This document shows positions 5,619 to 13,685 of a stretch of DNA of 20,064 bases, piece after piece. The stretch is from the NCBI GenBank assembly GCA_964468755.1, contig CAYXWH010000034.1, forward strand, positions 1-20,064, in the 5' to 3' direction. Every line of letters begins with the position of its first letter. The stretch's first letter is position 1. Source of the stretch: CAYXWH01 sp964468755 (GTDB lineage Bacteria > Chloroflexota > Dehalococcoidia > Dehalococcoidales > RBG-16-60-22). Position numbers and translations under genes: made by a program. The notes below the pieces were generated by a model. It was given only the letters and a program-made list of their open reading frames with translations, did no database searches and had not been told where the DNA came from.

Positions 5619-8600
5619 ATGATTAAGGTCTATTCACCGCTAATGGGAATAAGAAAGCCGCGCAGGTACATACCCATCCTGGCCGGCGCAATAGCCTTAC
5701 TGGGTCTTTACCTGTCCAGCTTGTATAACTATCTCCTTTTCCATAGCCTTGCCGAAGTATTCAGTGTGGTTGTAGCTTGTAGCATTTTCTTTATTGCCTG
5801 GAATTCGCGCCGATTTCTGGATAATAGCTACTTCGTCATTATCGGCATTGCCTACCTGTTCATCGGCACTATGGACCTGGTTCATACGCTTGCCTACCCC
5901 GGTATGGGGGTGTTTCCGGGATACGGGACTAATTTGGCCGCCCAACTCTGGATTATTGCCCGGTATATCGAAAGTCTTTCTCTGCTCGTTGCCCCACTGC
6001 TTATCGGTCGTAAACTAAGCGGCCACTTCATACTTCTCGGCTACGGCGTGGTTACCGCATTTTTGCTGGCATCCATTTTCTACTGGAATATCTTTCCGGT
6101 CACATTTATCGAAGGCTCCGGGCTTACCCCCTTTAAGATAATAAGCGAGTATATCATTTCTTGTATTTTAGCCGGGGCGGTCCTGGTAATGTTTCGAAAA
6201 CGCAGGGAGTTCGATACCGGATTACTGCGACTGCTGTTCGCCGCCATCATCGTGACTATTTTTTCAGAATTGTCATTCACATTTTACGCCAGCCCTACTG
6301 GTTTGCCGAACCTCATCGGTCACTTGCTGAAAATCATCTCGTTCTATCTCATCTATAAAGCCATTATTGAGACCGGGCTCGTCAAGCCATATGACCTTCT
6401 GTTCAGAAACCTGAAGCACAGTGAAGAACAATATCGAGACCTGTACGAAGAGGCACCCAGCGCGTACCTGGCCGTTGGAGCCGACAGCTATATCGGGCAG
6501 GCTAATCGCAGTGCCGAACAACTTCTTGGCTATAGCCGGAATGATTTGATCAAACGGCCAATCCTGGACTTCTGCGCGGATACACCAAGTGGCAAAGCGA
6601 AGGCACAGGAGATTTTACAGCGGTTTCATACCGGTAAAGAGATTTACAATGAAGAGTTAGAGATGCACCGGGCTGACGGCAATAAGATATGGACCAGTTT
6701 GTCAGTACGGCCAACATATGATAAAAAAGGTCGGGTGAGGGCTAGCCGCTGGGAACTGACGGACATTACCGACCGCAAGCAGACAGAGCAGAAATTGAGA
6801 GTGAGCGAAGAGCATTTCCGGGCTCTGGCCGAAAACTCCTCAGACATTATACAGATTGTCGACCAGGACGGTATTATCCGCTATTTGAGCCCCTCAGTTG
6901 AGCGGGTACTGGGATACAAGCCAGCGGAGTTGATTGGCAGACCAAGTATTGACCTGGTGCACCCGGATGACCTTCCCCTGATTGCCCAAGGTTTCGAGGC
7001 AGCCACTCACAAGCCCGGTGCCCCGGTAGTCACCGAGTGCCGATGCAAACATAAAGACGGCACATGGCGGGTAATCGAAGGCATGGGAATTAACCGACTC
7101 AACAATCCTGTGGTGAGAGGATTCATCTCCAATATGCACGATATCACCGAGCGCAGGCAAGCCGAGCAAGCGCTGCAGGAAAGCGAGGAGAAATACCGCC
7201 GGTTAATCGAGAGTATCCACGACGGCATCTGGGTTATTGACCAGGATGCTTTCACCACTTTTGTCAATCCCCGTATGGCTGAGATGCTGGGATATATCAC
7301 TGAAGAGATGTTGGGCAAACACTTGTTCTCTTTCATGGACAAACAGGGCATGGCGATTGCCACTCTCCATTTAAAGCGTCGCCAGCGAGGCGTTACCGAA
7401 CAGCACGAGTTCGAATTTCTCCGCAAGGATGGATCCCGAATCTACGCAATACTGGACACATCGCCGGTTATTGACGAGGACGGCAATTATACGGGAGCAA
7501 TTGCCGGTGTACAGGACATCACCGAGCGCAAGCTGGCTGAGGAGAAAATTCGTCAGCAAAAAGAACTGCTGGAACGGACAATGGAGTCGCTCACCAATCC
7601 GTTCTACGTGGTCAATGCCAGCGATTATACGGTGGTCATGGCCAACTCCGCCGCCCGTCCCCGGGGCAGATGGATTCGGAACCAGAAGTGCTATACTCTT
7701 ACCCACAGCATAGGTAAACCGTGCCAGGGTCCCGAGCATCTCTGTCCCCTCGCTGAAGTGAAGGAGACCAGAAAACCGGCTACCACGGAGCATATTCACT
7801 ATGACTGGTATGGAAATAAAAGAATCATTGAGTTTCACGGCTACCCCATTTTCGATAGCCAGGGCAATGTTATCCAGATGCTGGAGTATTGTCAGGACAT
7901 CACTGACCGCAAGGAGCTTGACCAGCTCAAAGACGAGTTCATCGGCCTTGTTTCCCACGAGCTGCGCAGCCCGCTTACGGTGATTACCGGAGCGGTGAAC
8001 ACGGTACTGACCGAGGGCGCCCGTCTCTCTACGGAAGAAACCGATCAACTGTTGCAGGACGCCGCTCTGGAAGCTGAAGCGATGTCCTACCTGGTAGGAA
8101 ACCTCGTGGAACTGTCCCGAGCTCAAGCCAACCGCCTGTCTCTCTATGCTGAACCCGTCATGGTAAAAAACCTGGTTCAGAATACCGTGGCTAAAATAAG
8201 GCGGCAGTCTTCAGCACATCAATTTATCATATCTATTCCGAGGCAACTTCCTCAGGTCTACGCCGACCCCCTTAGACTGGAACGCATTCTCCACAATCTA
8301 CTGGAAAACGCGGTAAAATACTCTCCGGAGGGAGGCAAGATACGCGTCTCCGCCAGGCAAGAGGGGGAGAACCTGGTCTTTGCGATCCGAGACCGCGGAA
8401 TCGGTATCTCTCTGTTCGACCAGGCGAGGCTATTTGCGCCATTCCAGCGACTGGAAGGGTCCAGACCTGAAGTAACCCGGGGGACCGGACTTGGTCTGCT
8501 GGTGTGCCGGAGGCTGGTCGAGGCTCACGGAGGGCGCATCTGGGTGGAATCGGATCCAGACCGCGGCTCGACCTTTTTCTTCACGCTACCCCTCCACAAA

Positions 8601-8687
8601 AACGACCGCGCCGAAGACAAGCCGGACATTGTGCAAGATATCCCCCGACGGAATACCGCGTCATTCCCAAATGGCATAGATTTGTAA
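5619..8687 (+). CDS. MASE3-PAS-PAS-PAS-PAS sensor histidine kinase
   Basis: A 1022-residue membrane kinase, numbered from the ATG at 5619, chosen because the promoter -10 box lies after the ATG at 5589 and GAGAG lies 5 bases before 5619. Residues about 18-252 form a MASE3 membrane sensor (NYLLFHSLAEVFSV, FIGTMDLVHTLAYPGM, LWIIARYIES). Four PAS domains follow (about 272-385, 395-513, 523-637, 653-765). The fourth carries C691-x4-H-x5-C-x4-H-x-C709, a possible metal or redox site. Then come the H box (SHELRSPL, phospho-acceptor His780), N box (LENAVK, Asn897), DRGIGI and GTGLGLLVCRRL, so the kinase looks intact. A tail of about 30 residues follows the ATPase domain. The stop codon lies inside the next operon's promoter element. 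The divergent OmpR-type regulator is the likely partner; the signal is unknown. Confidence 0.94.
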   Translation: MIKVYSPLMGIRKPRRYIPILAGAIALLGLYLSSLYNYLLFHSLAEVFSVVVACSIFFIAWNSRRFLDNSYFVIIGIAYLFIGTMDLVHTLAYPGMGVFPGYGTNLAAQLWIIARYIESLSLLVAPLLIGRKLSGHFILLGYGVVTAFLLASIFYWNIFPVTFIEGSGLTPFKIISEYIISCILAGAVLVMFRKRREFDTGLLRLLFAAIIVTIFSELSFTFYASPTGLPNLIGHLLKIISFYLIYKAIIETGLVKPYDLLFRNLKHSEEQYRDLYEEAPSAYLAVGADSYIGQANRSAEQLLGYSRNDLIKRPILDFCADTPSGKAKAQEILQRFHTGKEIYNEELEMHRADGNKIWTSLSVRPTYDKKGRVRASRWELTDITDRKQTEQKLRVSEEHFRALAENSSDIIQIVDQDGIIRYLSPSVERVLGYKPAELIGRPSIDLVHPDDLPLIAQGFEAATHKPGAPVVTECRCKHKDGTWRVIEGMGINRLNNPVVRGFISNMHDITERRQAEQALQESEEKYRRLIESIHDGIWVIDQDAFTTFVNPRMAEMLGYITEEMLGKHLFSFMDKQGMAIATLHLKRRQRGVTEQHEFEFLRKDGSRIYAILDTSPVIDEDGNYTGAIAGVQDITERKLAEEKIRQQKELLERTMESLTNPFYVVNASDYTVVMANSAARPRGRWIRNQKCYTLTHSIGKPCQGPEHLCPLAEVKETRKPATTEHIHYDWYGNKRIIEFHGYPIFDSQGNVIQMLEYCQDITDRKELDQLKDEFIGLVSHELRSPLTVITGAVNTVLTEGARLSTEETDQLLQDAALEAEAMSYLVGNLVELSRAQANRLSLYAEPVMVKNLVQNTVAKIRRQSSAHQFIISIPRQLPQVYADPLRLERILHNLLENAVKYSPEGGKIRVSARQEGENLVFAIRDRGIGISLFDQARLFAPFQRLEGSRPEVTRGTGLGLLVCRRLVEAHGGRIWVESDPDRGSTFFFTLPLHKNDRAEDKPDIVQDIPRRNTASFPNGIDL

Positions 8688-8716
8688 CTTTTTCTCAGCT
8701 CATTTTATGACTTGGT
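8681..8716 (+). promoter_or_regulatory. Promoter/operator element B of the Hrb-FprA operon (copy 2 of the 36-bp repeat)
   Basis: TTTGTAACTTTTTC, five variable bases (TCAGC here, CGCTT in element A), then TCATTTTATGACTTGGT. All 31 other positions equal element A at 4606-4641, with identical spacing but opposite orientation. TTGTAA and TATGAC 18 bp apart would start transcription near 8718, about 65 nt before Hrb. The histidine-kinase stop codon TAA is inside the TTTGTAAC block. Confidence 0.7.
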
Positions 8717-8782
8717 TATCACCTTAGCCGTATTATTCTGGGGTACTGTTTGGCAAGGAAATAACTAAACCATAGGTGAGCG

Positions 8783-9469
8783 ATGAACCTGAAAGCGCTG
8801 CATAGCCTGGGGTACGGTCTGTACGTGGTAACCTCAAGGAAGGGAGACCGGTTCAACGGGCAAATTGCCAACACCGTATTCCAGATAACCTCAGAACCAC
8901 CAACTATCGCGGTCAGTATTAACCGGAACAACCTTACCTGGGATTATATCCGGGAAAGCCGGGTCTTTGCCGTTATGGTGCTCTGCCAGGATACACCGCT
9001 GGCTTTCATAGGTCACTTTGGCTTCAAGTCGGGCCGGGACACCGATAAACTTGCCGGGATTACCTACCGGACAGGCGAGACCGGCGCGCCGATTGTGACC
9101 GACAACGCCGTTTCCTATCTGGAAGCGAACGTCATCAAGGAGATGGACGTGGGTACCCACACCATATTCGTCGGCGAGGTAACCGGCGCCGAGGTAATCA
9201 GCGACAAGGCGTGTATGACCTATGAATACTACCACCAGGTCAAGCGAGGCACTACCCCCAAAACAGCCCCGAGCTATATTGAAGAGAAAAAGGAGTCAGC
9301 ACCAGCCATGGCAAAGTACAGGTGCACGGTCTGCGGATGGATTTGCGACCCGGAAATCGGTGACCCGGACGGCGGCATCGCCCCGGGAACGCCATTTGAC
9401 CAGCTTCCCGAGGACTGGAACTGTCCGGTCTGCGGGGCAACCAGGAGCGAATTTGAAAAGATAGACTGA
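8783..9469 (+). CDS. hrb: High-molecular-weight rubredoxin: flavin reductase-rubredoxin fusion
   Basis: A 228-residue fusion. Residues 1-160 are a flavin-reductase split-barrel domain (YVVTSRKGDRFNGQIANTVFQIT, then SVSYLEAN-like core strands and VGEVTGAEV) that binds FMN. After a charged linker, residues 176-228 form a rubredoxin with iron ligands Cys181, Cys184, Cys214 and Cys217 (CTVCGWICDP and NCPVCGA). Size and order match Hrb of Moorella thermoacetica, which passes electrons from NADH to FprA for nitric oxide (and O2) reduction in the cytoplasm. The next gene is FprA, supporting that role. An ATG at 9308 opens the rubredoxin part exactly and has AAGGAG 12 bases upstream, so a separate small rubredoxin could also be made. 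Ribosome site: GGTGAG close to the ATG. Transcribed from element B. Confidence 0.93.
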   Translation: MNLKALHSLGYGLYVVTSRKGDRFNGQIANTVFQITSEPPTIAVSINRNNLTWDYIRESRVFAVMVLCQDTPLAFIGHFGFKSGRDTDKLAGITYRTGETGAPIVTDNAVSYLEANVIKEMDVGTHTIFVGEVTGAEVISDKACMTYEYYHQVKRGTTPKTAPSYIEEKKESAPAMAKYRCTVCGWICDPEIGDPDGGIAPGTPFDQLPEDWNCPVCGATRSEFEKID

Positions 9470-9525
9470 CCACGCGGCATAAATAGCTGCCAAATCCAAT
9501 AGCCACGCGAGCGGAGGTGTGAGCC

Positions 9526-10719
9526 ATGGTTACCGAGCTTGCCAAAGGTGTGTACTGGGTAGGTGTCGTGGACTGGGCAATACGGAAATTTCACGGTCAT
9601 GAGCTATCGACGCACCGGGGGACCTCGTACAATGCCTACCTTATCACCGATGAACAGACGGTCCTGGTGGACACGGTCTGGGGCCCGTTCCAGGACCAGC
9701 TCATCGACAACATCAGTGAGATTGTCGACCCGGCGAAAATCGATATAGTGGTCGCCAACCATGCCGAGGTTGACCATTCCGGCAGCCTGCCGGCAGTTAT
9801 GAAGCACGCCCCGAAGGCAACGGTCGTGGTCTCCCAGCGGGGCAGGGAGAGCATTGAGGGGCATTTCCACCAGTCGTGGAACTTCAGGGCGGTAAAAACC
9901 GGGGACAGGCTGCCCATTGGTGAGCATGACCTCCTCTTTGTTGAGGCTCCCATGCTCCACTGGCCGGACAGTATGTTCACCTACCTGACCGGCGCCAGTA
10001 TCCTGATGCCCAATGACGCCTTCGGGCAACACTATGCCAGCTCATCCCACTGCAACGACCAGGTAAACCAGGAAGAGCTGTACCAGGAAGCCCTGAAGTA
10101 CTACGCCAATATACTCACCCCGTTCAGCAGCCTGGTGTTGAAAAAGATTGAAGAAGTGCTGGCGCTTGACCTGCCCATTGCCATGATTGCGCCGAGCCAC
10201 GGCATTATCTGGCGGCAAGACCCTGTACAAATTGTGCAGAAGTACCAGCAGTGGGCTGCCCAGGAACCGGAGCCCAGCGCGGTAATCCTGTATGATACCA
10301 TGTGGGACGGAACCCGCCGCATGGCTGAGGCAATTGGCGTTGGCCTGGCATCCGAGGGTATCCCTTATAAGATATTTCACATGGCGGTTGCTGACCGTAA
10401 TGACGTCAACACCGAGGTGTTCAAAGCAAGGGCAATCATTATCGGCTCACCGACCTTCAATCAGGGACTTTTACCGACACTGAGTCCCATACTTGAAGAC
10501 CTCAAAGGGCTCCGCTTCCAGAACAAGATAGGAGCGGCATTCGGTTGCTACGGATGGAGCGGAGAAGCGGTATCCATACTTGAGGAACATCTCAGCCGCA
10601 GCAAAATCCCGGTAGTTGCCGACGGCGTGCGAGCCAAATGGCAACCGAAACCGGATGACCTGGACCGGTGCCGGCAGCTTGGCCGGAAAGTTGCCCGGGC
10701 GGTGCCGGCGCCACGGTAA
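9526..10719 (+). CDS. fprA: Flavodiiron protein FprA (nitric oxide/oxygen reductase)
   Basis: A 397-residue A-type flavodiiron protein of standard length. The beta-lactamase-like domain has a full diiron ligand set: H79-x-E81-x-D83 in NHAEVDHSG, His145 (LHWPDS), Asp164 (PNDAFGQH) and His225 (APSHGIIW). The C-terminal flavodoxin domain (from about residue 251) has the FMN loops YDTMWDGTRRMAEA, GSPTFNQG and GCYGWSGEA. It reduces NO to N2O and/or O2 to water in the cytoplasm with electrons delivered by a rubredoxin, here the Hrb fusion 56 bp upstream. Start is ATG with a strong GGAGGTG ribosome site. A terminator follows 28 bp after the stop, so the pair forms a complete unit. NO versus O2 preference cannot be judged from sequence. 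Confidence 0.95.
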   Translation: MVTELAKGVYWVGVVDWAIRKFHGHELSTHRGTSYNAYLITDEQTVLVDTVWGPFQDQLIDNISEIVDPAKIDIVVANHAEVDHSGSLPAVMKHAPKATVVVSQRGRESIEGHFHQSWNFRAVKTGDRLPIGEHDLLFVEAPMLHWPDSMFTYLTGASILMPNDAFGQHYASSSHCNDQVNQEELYQEALKYYANILTPFSSLVLKKIEEVLALDLPIAMIAPSHGIIWRQDPVQIVQKYQQWAAQEPEPSAVILYDTMWDGTRRMAEAIGVGLASEGIPYKIFHMAVADRNDVNTEVFKARAIIIGSPTFNQGLLPTLSPILEDLKGLRFQNKIGAAFGCYGWSGEAVSILEEHLSRSKIPVVADGVRAKWQPKPDDLDRCRQLGRKVARAVPAPR

Positions 10720-10747
10720 TAGCAGTCAACCATGGTTCTACCGGGTG

Positions 10748-10773
10748 AAGGGAAGCCGCTGGCTTCCCTTTTT
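10748..10773 (+). terminator. Rho-independent terminator of hrb-fprA
   Basis: A perfect 10-bp stem (AAGGGAAGCC / GGCTTCCCTT) with a GCT loop, followed by TTT. It lies 28 bp past the fprA stop and closes the transcription unit that begins at element B. Confidence 0.92.
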
Positions 10774-10891
10774 CATTATGCTAAAACAGTGCCTACCGGT
10801 AAAAATTCCTCTTGATGGCGTAAATAACTCCCCATAGTGTTCCAGCCGGGTATTTATTCTCCAAAGACGGACTGGCCGATTATTTACAAAA

Positions 10892-10919
10892 TTGTTACAC
10901 CAGCGCGGCTGAATTTTAT
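10892..10919 (+). promoter_or_regulatory. Possible promoter of the LuxR-type regulator, weakly like elements A and B
   Basis: TTGTTAC (10892-10898) is followed 14 bp later by ATTTTAT (10913-10919), close to TTGTAAC and ATTTTAT of element B, with one extra base between. TTATCACC follows both this site and element B. The middle sequence is unrelated, so this is at best a diverged relative. Confidence 0.35.
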
Positions 10920-10987
10920 CTTTTATTTATCACCAAAGCATTAAGGTAGGAGCAACCACCCCACTACCGACAGGGAAAATAAGGAGT

Positions 10988-11782
10988 ATGGATAAGAATC
11001 ATCAGCAGCCAGCACCGGAGGAAGAACCGCGAAGGTTGACCATTTATATCGTGGATAATCAGCCGCTTTACCGCCAGGCAATACGGCAGGCGCTCAAGGA
11101 TAGCATGGAGGTAGTGGGCGAGTCTCCGCTTACCACTGATGCCTGGAAAGCCATTGAGAGCATCATGCCGGATATCGCAATGGTGGATGTGGGCCTGCCG
11201 TTATTCAGCGGCTTCGGTATCGCGCGGCAGATTTCACGACGCTGCCCCAAGGTGGCGGTGACTATGGTCAGCCCCGCCATTGATGATGACCAGCTCTTTC
11301 AGGCAATTAAACTGGGCGCGGCTGCCTTTATCAGTAAAAACGCGGACGCGGCAGAACTCATCGGCACCTTCAGGAGAATCGGCGAAGGACATTACCCGAT
11401 AAACGATAGCCTGCTGGAGAGGCCAAATACCGCGGAAAAGATATTGCAGTTATTTCACAACCTCACCATGATGGGAAATGACATCGATACACTGGTCACC
11501 CCACTGAGCCGGCGCGAGGCGGAAATACTGAAGCTCATTGCCGAGGGAAACTCAAATAAGCGAATCGCCTATGCCCTTAGCGTCGGCGAACAGACGGTAA
11601 AGAACTACATTGCCTCTATCATGCGCAAGCTCAACGCCAATGACCGCACCCATGCCGTCGTGCTGGCTATTCGAAGGGGCTGGCTCAACCTGGGAGAAAT
11701 CTCCGAGACCGGCGCCGATGAGGCGCCCCCGGCTTCACCAGCGCCCCGCGAACAAAACCGATTGTCGCCTCTTTCCCGCTGA
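10988..11782 (+). CDS. LuxR/NarL-family response regulator
   Basis: A 264-residue regulator. The receiver (about 17-135) keeps the phospho-acceptor Asp67 (MVDVGLPLFSG), Ser95 in place of the usual Thr, and Lys117 (ISKNAD). The acidic pair is D23-N24 rather than two acids, so metal binding and phosphorylation may be altered. The LuxR-type helix-turn-helix is at about 173-233 (LSRREAEILKLIAEGNSNKRIA, VGEQTVKNYIASIMRKL). A 30-residue Pro/Ala-rich tail follows. No kinase gene is adjacent in the same unit, so it is an orphan here; it may serve the upstream kinase or the HD-GYP/GH3 genes downstream. AAGGAG ends one base before the ATG, an unusually tight spacing that leaves the start slightly uncertain. 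Confidence 0.9.
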   Translation: MDKNHQQPAPEEEPRRLTIYIVDNQPLYRQAIRQALKDSMEVVGESPLTTDAWKAIESIMPDIAMVDVGLPLFSGFGIARQISRRCPKVAVTMVSPAIDDDQLFQAIKLGAAAFISKNADAAELIGTFRRIGEGHYPINDSLLERPNTAEKILQLFHNLTMMGNDIDTLVTPLSRREAEILKLIAEGNSNKRIAYALSVGEQTVKNYIASIMRKLNANDRTHAVVLAIRRGWLNLGEISETGADEAPPASPAPREQNRLSPLSR

Positions 11783-11827
11783 AGCTCACTGGCCTCTCTG
11801 CCCCCTCTCCAGGCTCAAATCCAGACG

Positions 11828-11919
11828 AAAGTACCTGTGTAAAAGTACCAAGGTAACGTTCCTTGCCAATCTCTGGCTGCGTATACTTTAAGTACTAATG
11901 GCATAGTACTATGCGGTAC
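11828..11919. promoter_or_regulatory. GTAC-rich regulatory region with a perfect 14-bp palindrome before the GH3 gene
   Basis: Five GTAC cores lie in 92 bp: two in direct repeats of AAAGTACC (11828 and 11842), one in AAGTACT, one at the centre of the perfect palindrome GCATAGTACTATGC (11901-11914), and one in GGTACC. CAAGG-N7-CCTTG (11849-11865) is a further inverted repeat around AACGTT. TATACT at 11882-11887 is a good -10 box, though its -35 is weak. The palindrome would then sit just after the start site. Confidence 0.45.
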
Positions 11920-12050
11920 CGAATAAAAGCCAATCCAGATCCCCAGCCAGTGAGCAACAACCAACCTGGAAAGCGCTCACGTGGTTATTTCTCCCGGTAA
12001 GCAAAGTAGTACGCCTGCTGTAAAGTGAAAAGAAGGGAGTCAGGCAACCC

Positions 12051-13652
12051 ATGAAATGCCCCATCGTAAAATCGGAAAATGACCGGAACTGGAAGAAATA
12101 TTGCGGGTTTCTTGATCTTTCCGTTCCCCAATTCATGTCAATCCAGGAATCGCTCTTAATGCAGCAAATTGAGAAGGTAAGCCAGTGTCCACTGGGTAAA
12201 AAGCTTATCGGCGGCAAGGTCCCGCAAAGCGTGGACGAGTTCCGCCGCTCGGTACCTCTGACTACTTATGAAGACTACCTCCCCGAGGTGGAGCCGGGGA
12301 ATGAGGACTGCCTCCCGCAAAAACCATATGCCTGGGCGTATACTTCAGGTGCGTCAGGAACGTCCCGACGCGCCCCGTACACGCTCGAAGCCTATAACCG
12401 GTCGCTCGATAACCTTATGTCAGCATTTATCCTTGCCTGCTCCAAATACCGGGGGCGGAGCTCAATTGCCGAGGGCGATAAAGTTCTCTATAATGTAGCC
12501 CCCAGACCCTACCTTTCCGGAATACTGGCTTCGGGAGCCAGTGAGATATTCAATCTCAAGCCGGTGCTCCCGCCAGACACGCACGATAGCCTGGAGTTCA
12601 AAGAAAAAGTCACCCACGGCTTTCAGACATCCCTCCGGACCGGTATGGATATATTGGTTGCCATGACCAGCGTGCTGGTAAAGACCGGCAATGACTTTCA
12701 CCGGCTCTCAAAAAGGAGTCGGATGTCCAGGCATTTTCTCCATCCGGGTGAGTTTTACCGGGTTTCCCGGGCATTCTTACAGAGCAAGCTGGAGAAACGG
12801 AGTGTACTGCCCAAGGACCTGTGGCCCGTGAAAGCGCTCATCGGCTGGGGAATTGATACCAGCGTTTACAGAGAACAGGTATTCAAGGACTGGGGCGCCT
12901 ACCCCTATGAATTTCATGCCTGCACTGAGGCCGGCATCATTGCTCTCCAGAGCTGGACACGAAAAGGGCTGACCTTTATTCCTCACTCCAATTTCTTCGA
13001 GTTCATACCGGAAACGGAATGGCTGAAAGCCAAGAGCGATGTTTTTTACGAACCGCAGACGGTACTGCTTCCCGAGGTAAAAGCCAACGAGCGGTATGAA
13101 CTGGTAATTACCAGTTTTTACGGAATGCCCTTTATCAGATATCGACTGGGGCACCTTCTCCGGATCACTGCGCTATCCGACGAAGAAGCTGAAATCTGTC
13201 TCCCGCAAATGGTATTCGAAACGAGGGCGGACGACCTGATTGACATTGCCGGTTTCACCCGCATAAGCGAGAAAACCATCACCCAGGCAATTGCCAATGC
13301 CGGTCTGCACTACGAAGACTGGACCATTCGCAAGGAAATCAAGCAGGGTAAACCGACATTACACCTGTATATTGAGACCAACCACGACTACCAGCAAGCC
13401 GACCTGGCATCAATAGTACACAGCGAACTGATGGATACTGACCGGTACTACCATGACCTGGCAGTCATGATGGAAATACAGCCGCTCGAGGTAACGGTAC
13501 TCTGTCCGGGGACATTCCAGGAATTCTATCGAGAGAGGCTTGAGTATGGCGCGGAATTAGCCCAGCGCCGACCACCAAGAATGAACGCGTCTGATGATGT
13601 CATCAGGGAGCTTCTCACTATAGGCAGCCGGGAACCCACTTACATTGCCTAG
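12051..13652 (+). CDS. GH3-family acyl-adenylating/acyl-amide synthetase-like protein
   Basis: A 533-residue protein of the GH3 branch of the adenylate-forming (ANL) superfamily, normal length. Visible motifs: the ATP loop YTSGASGTSRRAPYT (97-111), the family aromatic/TE motif FHACTEAG (288-295), a YRxG motif (RYRLGHLLRI, 363-372) and the hinge segment TRADDLIDIAGFTRIS (391-406). In most relatives the YRxG motif ends in Asp, which contacts the ribose; here it is His368, which is odd. Plant GH3 enzymes join auxin or jasmonate to amino acids; bacterial substrates are mostly unknown, so I infer only carboxylate activation followed by amide or similar transfer. GGGAG lies 11 bases before the ATG. 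It is followed after 33 bp by the HD-GYP gene, suggesting one transcript. Confidence 0.85.
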   Translation: MKCPIVKSENDRNWKKYCGFLDLSVPQFMSIQESLLMQQIEKVSQCPLGKKLIGGKVPQSVDEFRRSVPLTTYEDYLPEVEPGNEDCLPQKPYAWAYTSGASGTSRRAPYTLEAYNRSLDNLMSAFILACSKYRGRSSIAEGDKVLYNVAPRPYLSGILASGASEIFNLKPVLPPDTHDSLEFKEKVTHGFQTSLRTGMDILVAMTSVLVKTGNDFHRLSKRSRMSRHFLHPGEFYRVSRAFLQSKLEKRSVLPKDLWPVKALIGWGIDTSVYREQVFKDWGAYPYEFHACTEAGIIALQSWTRKGLTFIPHSNFFEFIPETEWLKAKSDVFYEPQTVLLPEVKANERYELVITSFYGMPFIRYRLGHLLRITALSDEEAEICLPQMVFETRADDLIDIAGFTRISEKTITQAIANAGLHYEDWTIRKEIKQGKPTLHLYIETNHDYQQADLASIVHSELMDTDRYYHDLAVMMEIQPLEVTVLCPGTFQEFYRERLEYGAELAQRRPPRMNASDDVIRELLTIGSREPTYIA

Positions 13653-13685
13653 CCGCTGTCCCATGGCCAGGGGTTTGAAGTAAAT

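Noticed and set aside
7371..8126. 251-codon open frame on the minus strand
   Set aside because: It lies fully antisense to the PAS/HisKA coding region of the kinase, whose motifs are intact; its product shows no domain and no ribosome site. It is a codon-bias shadow.
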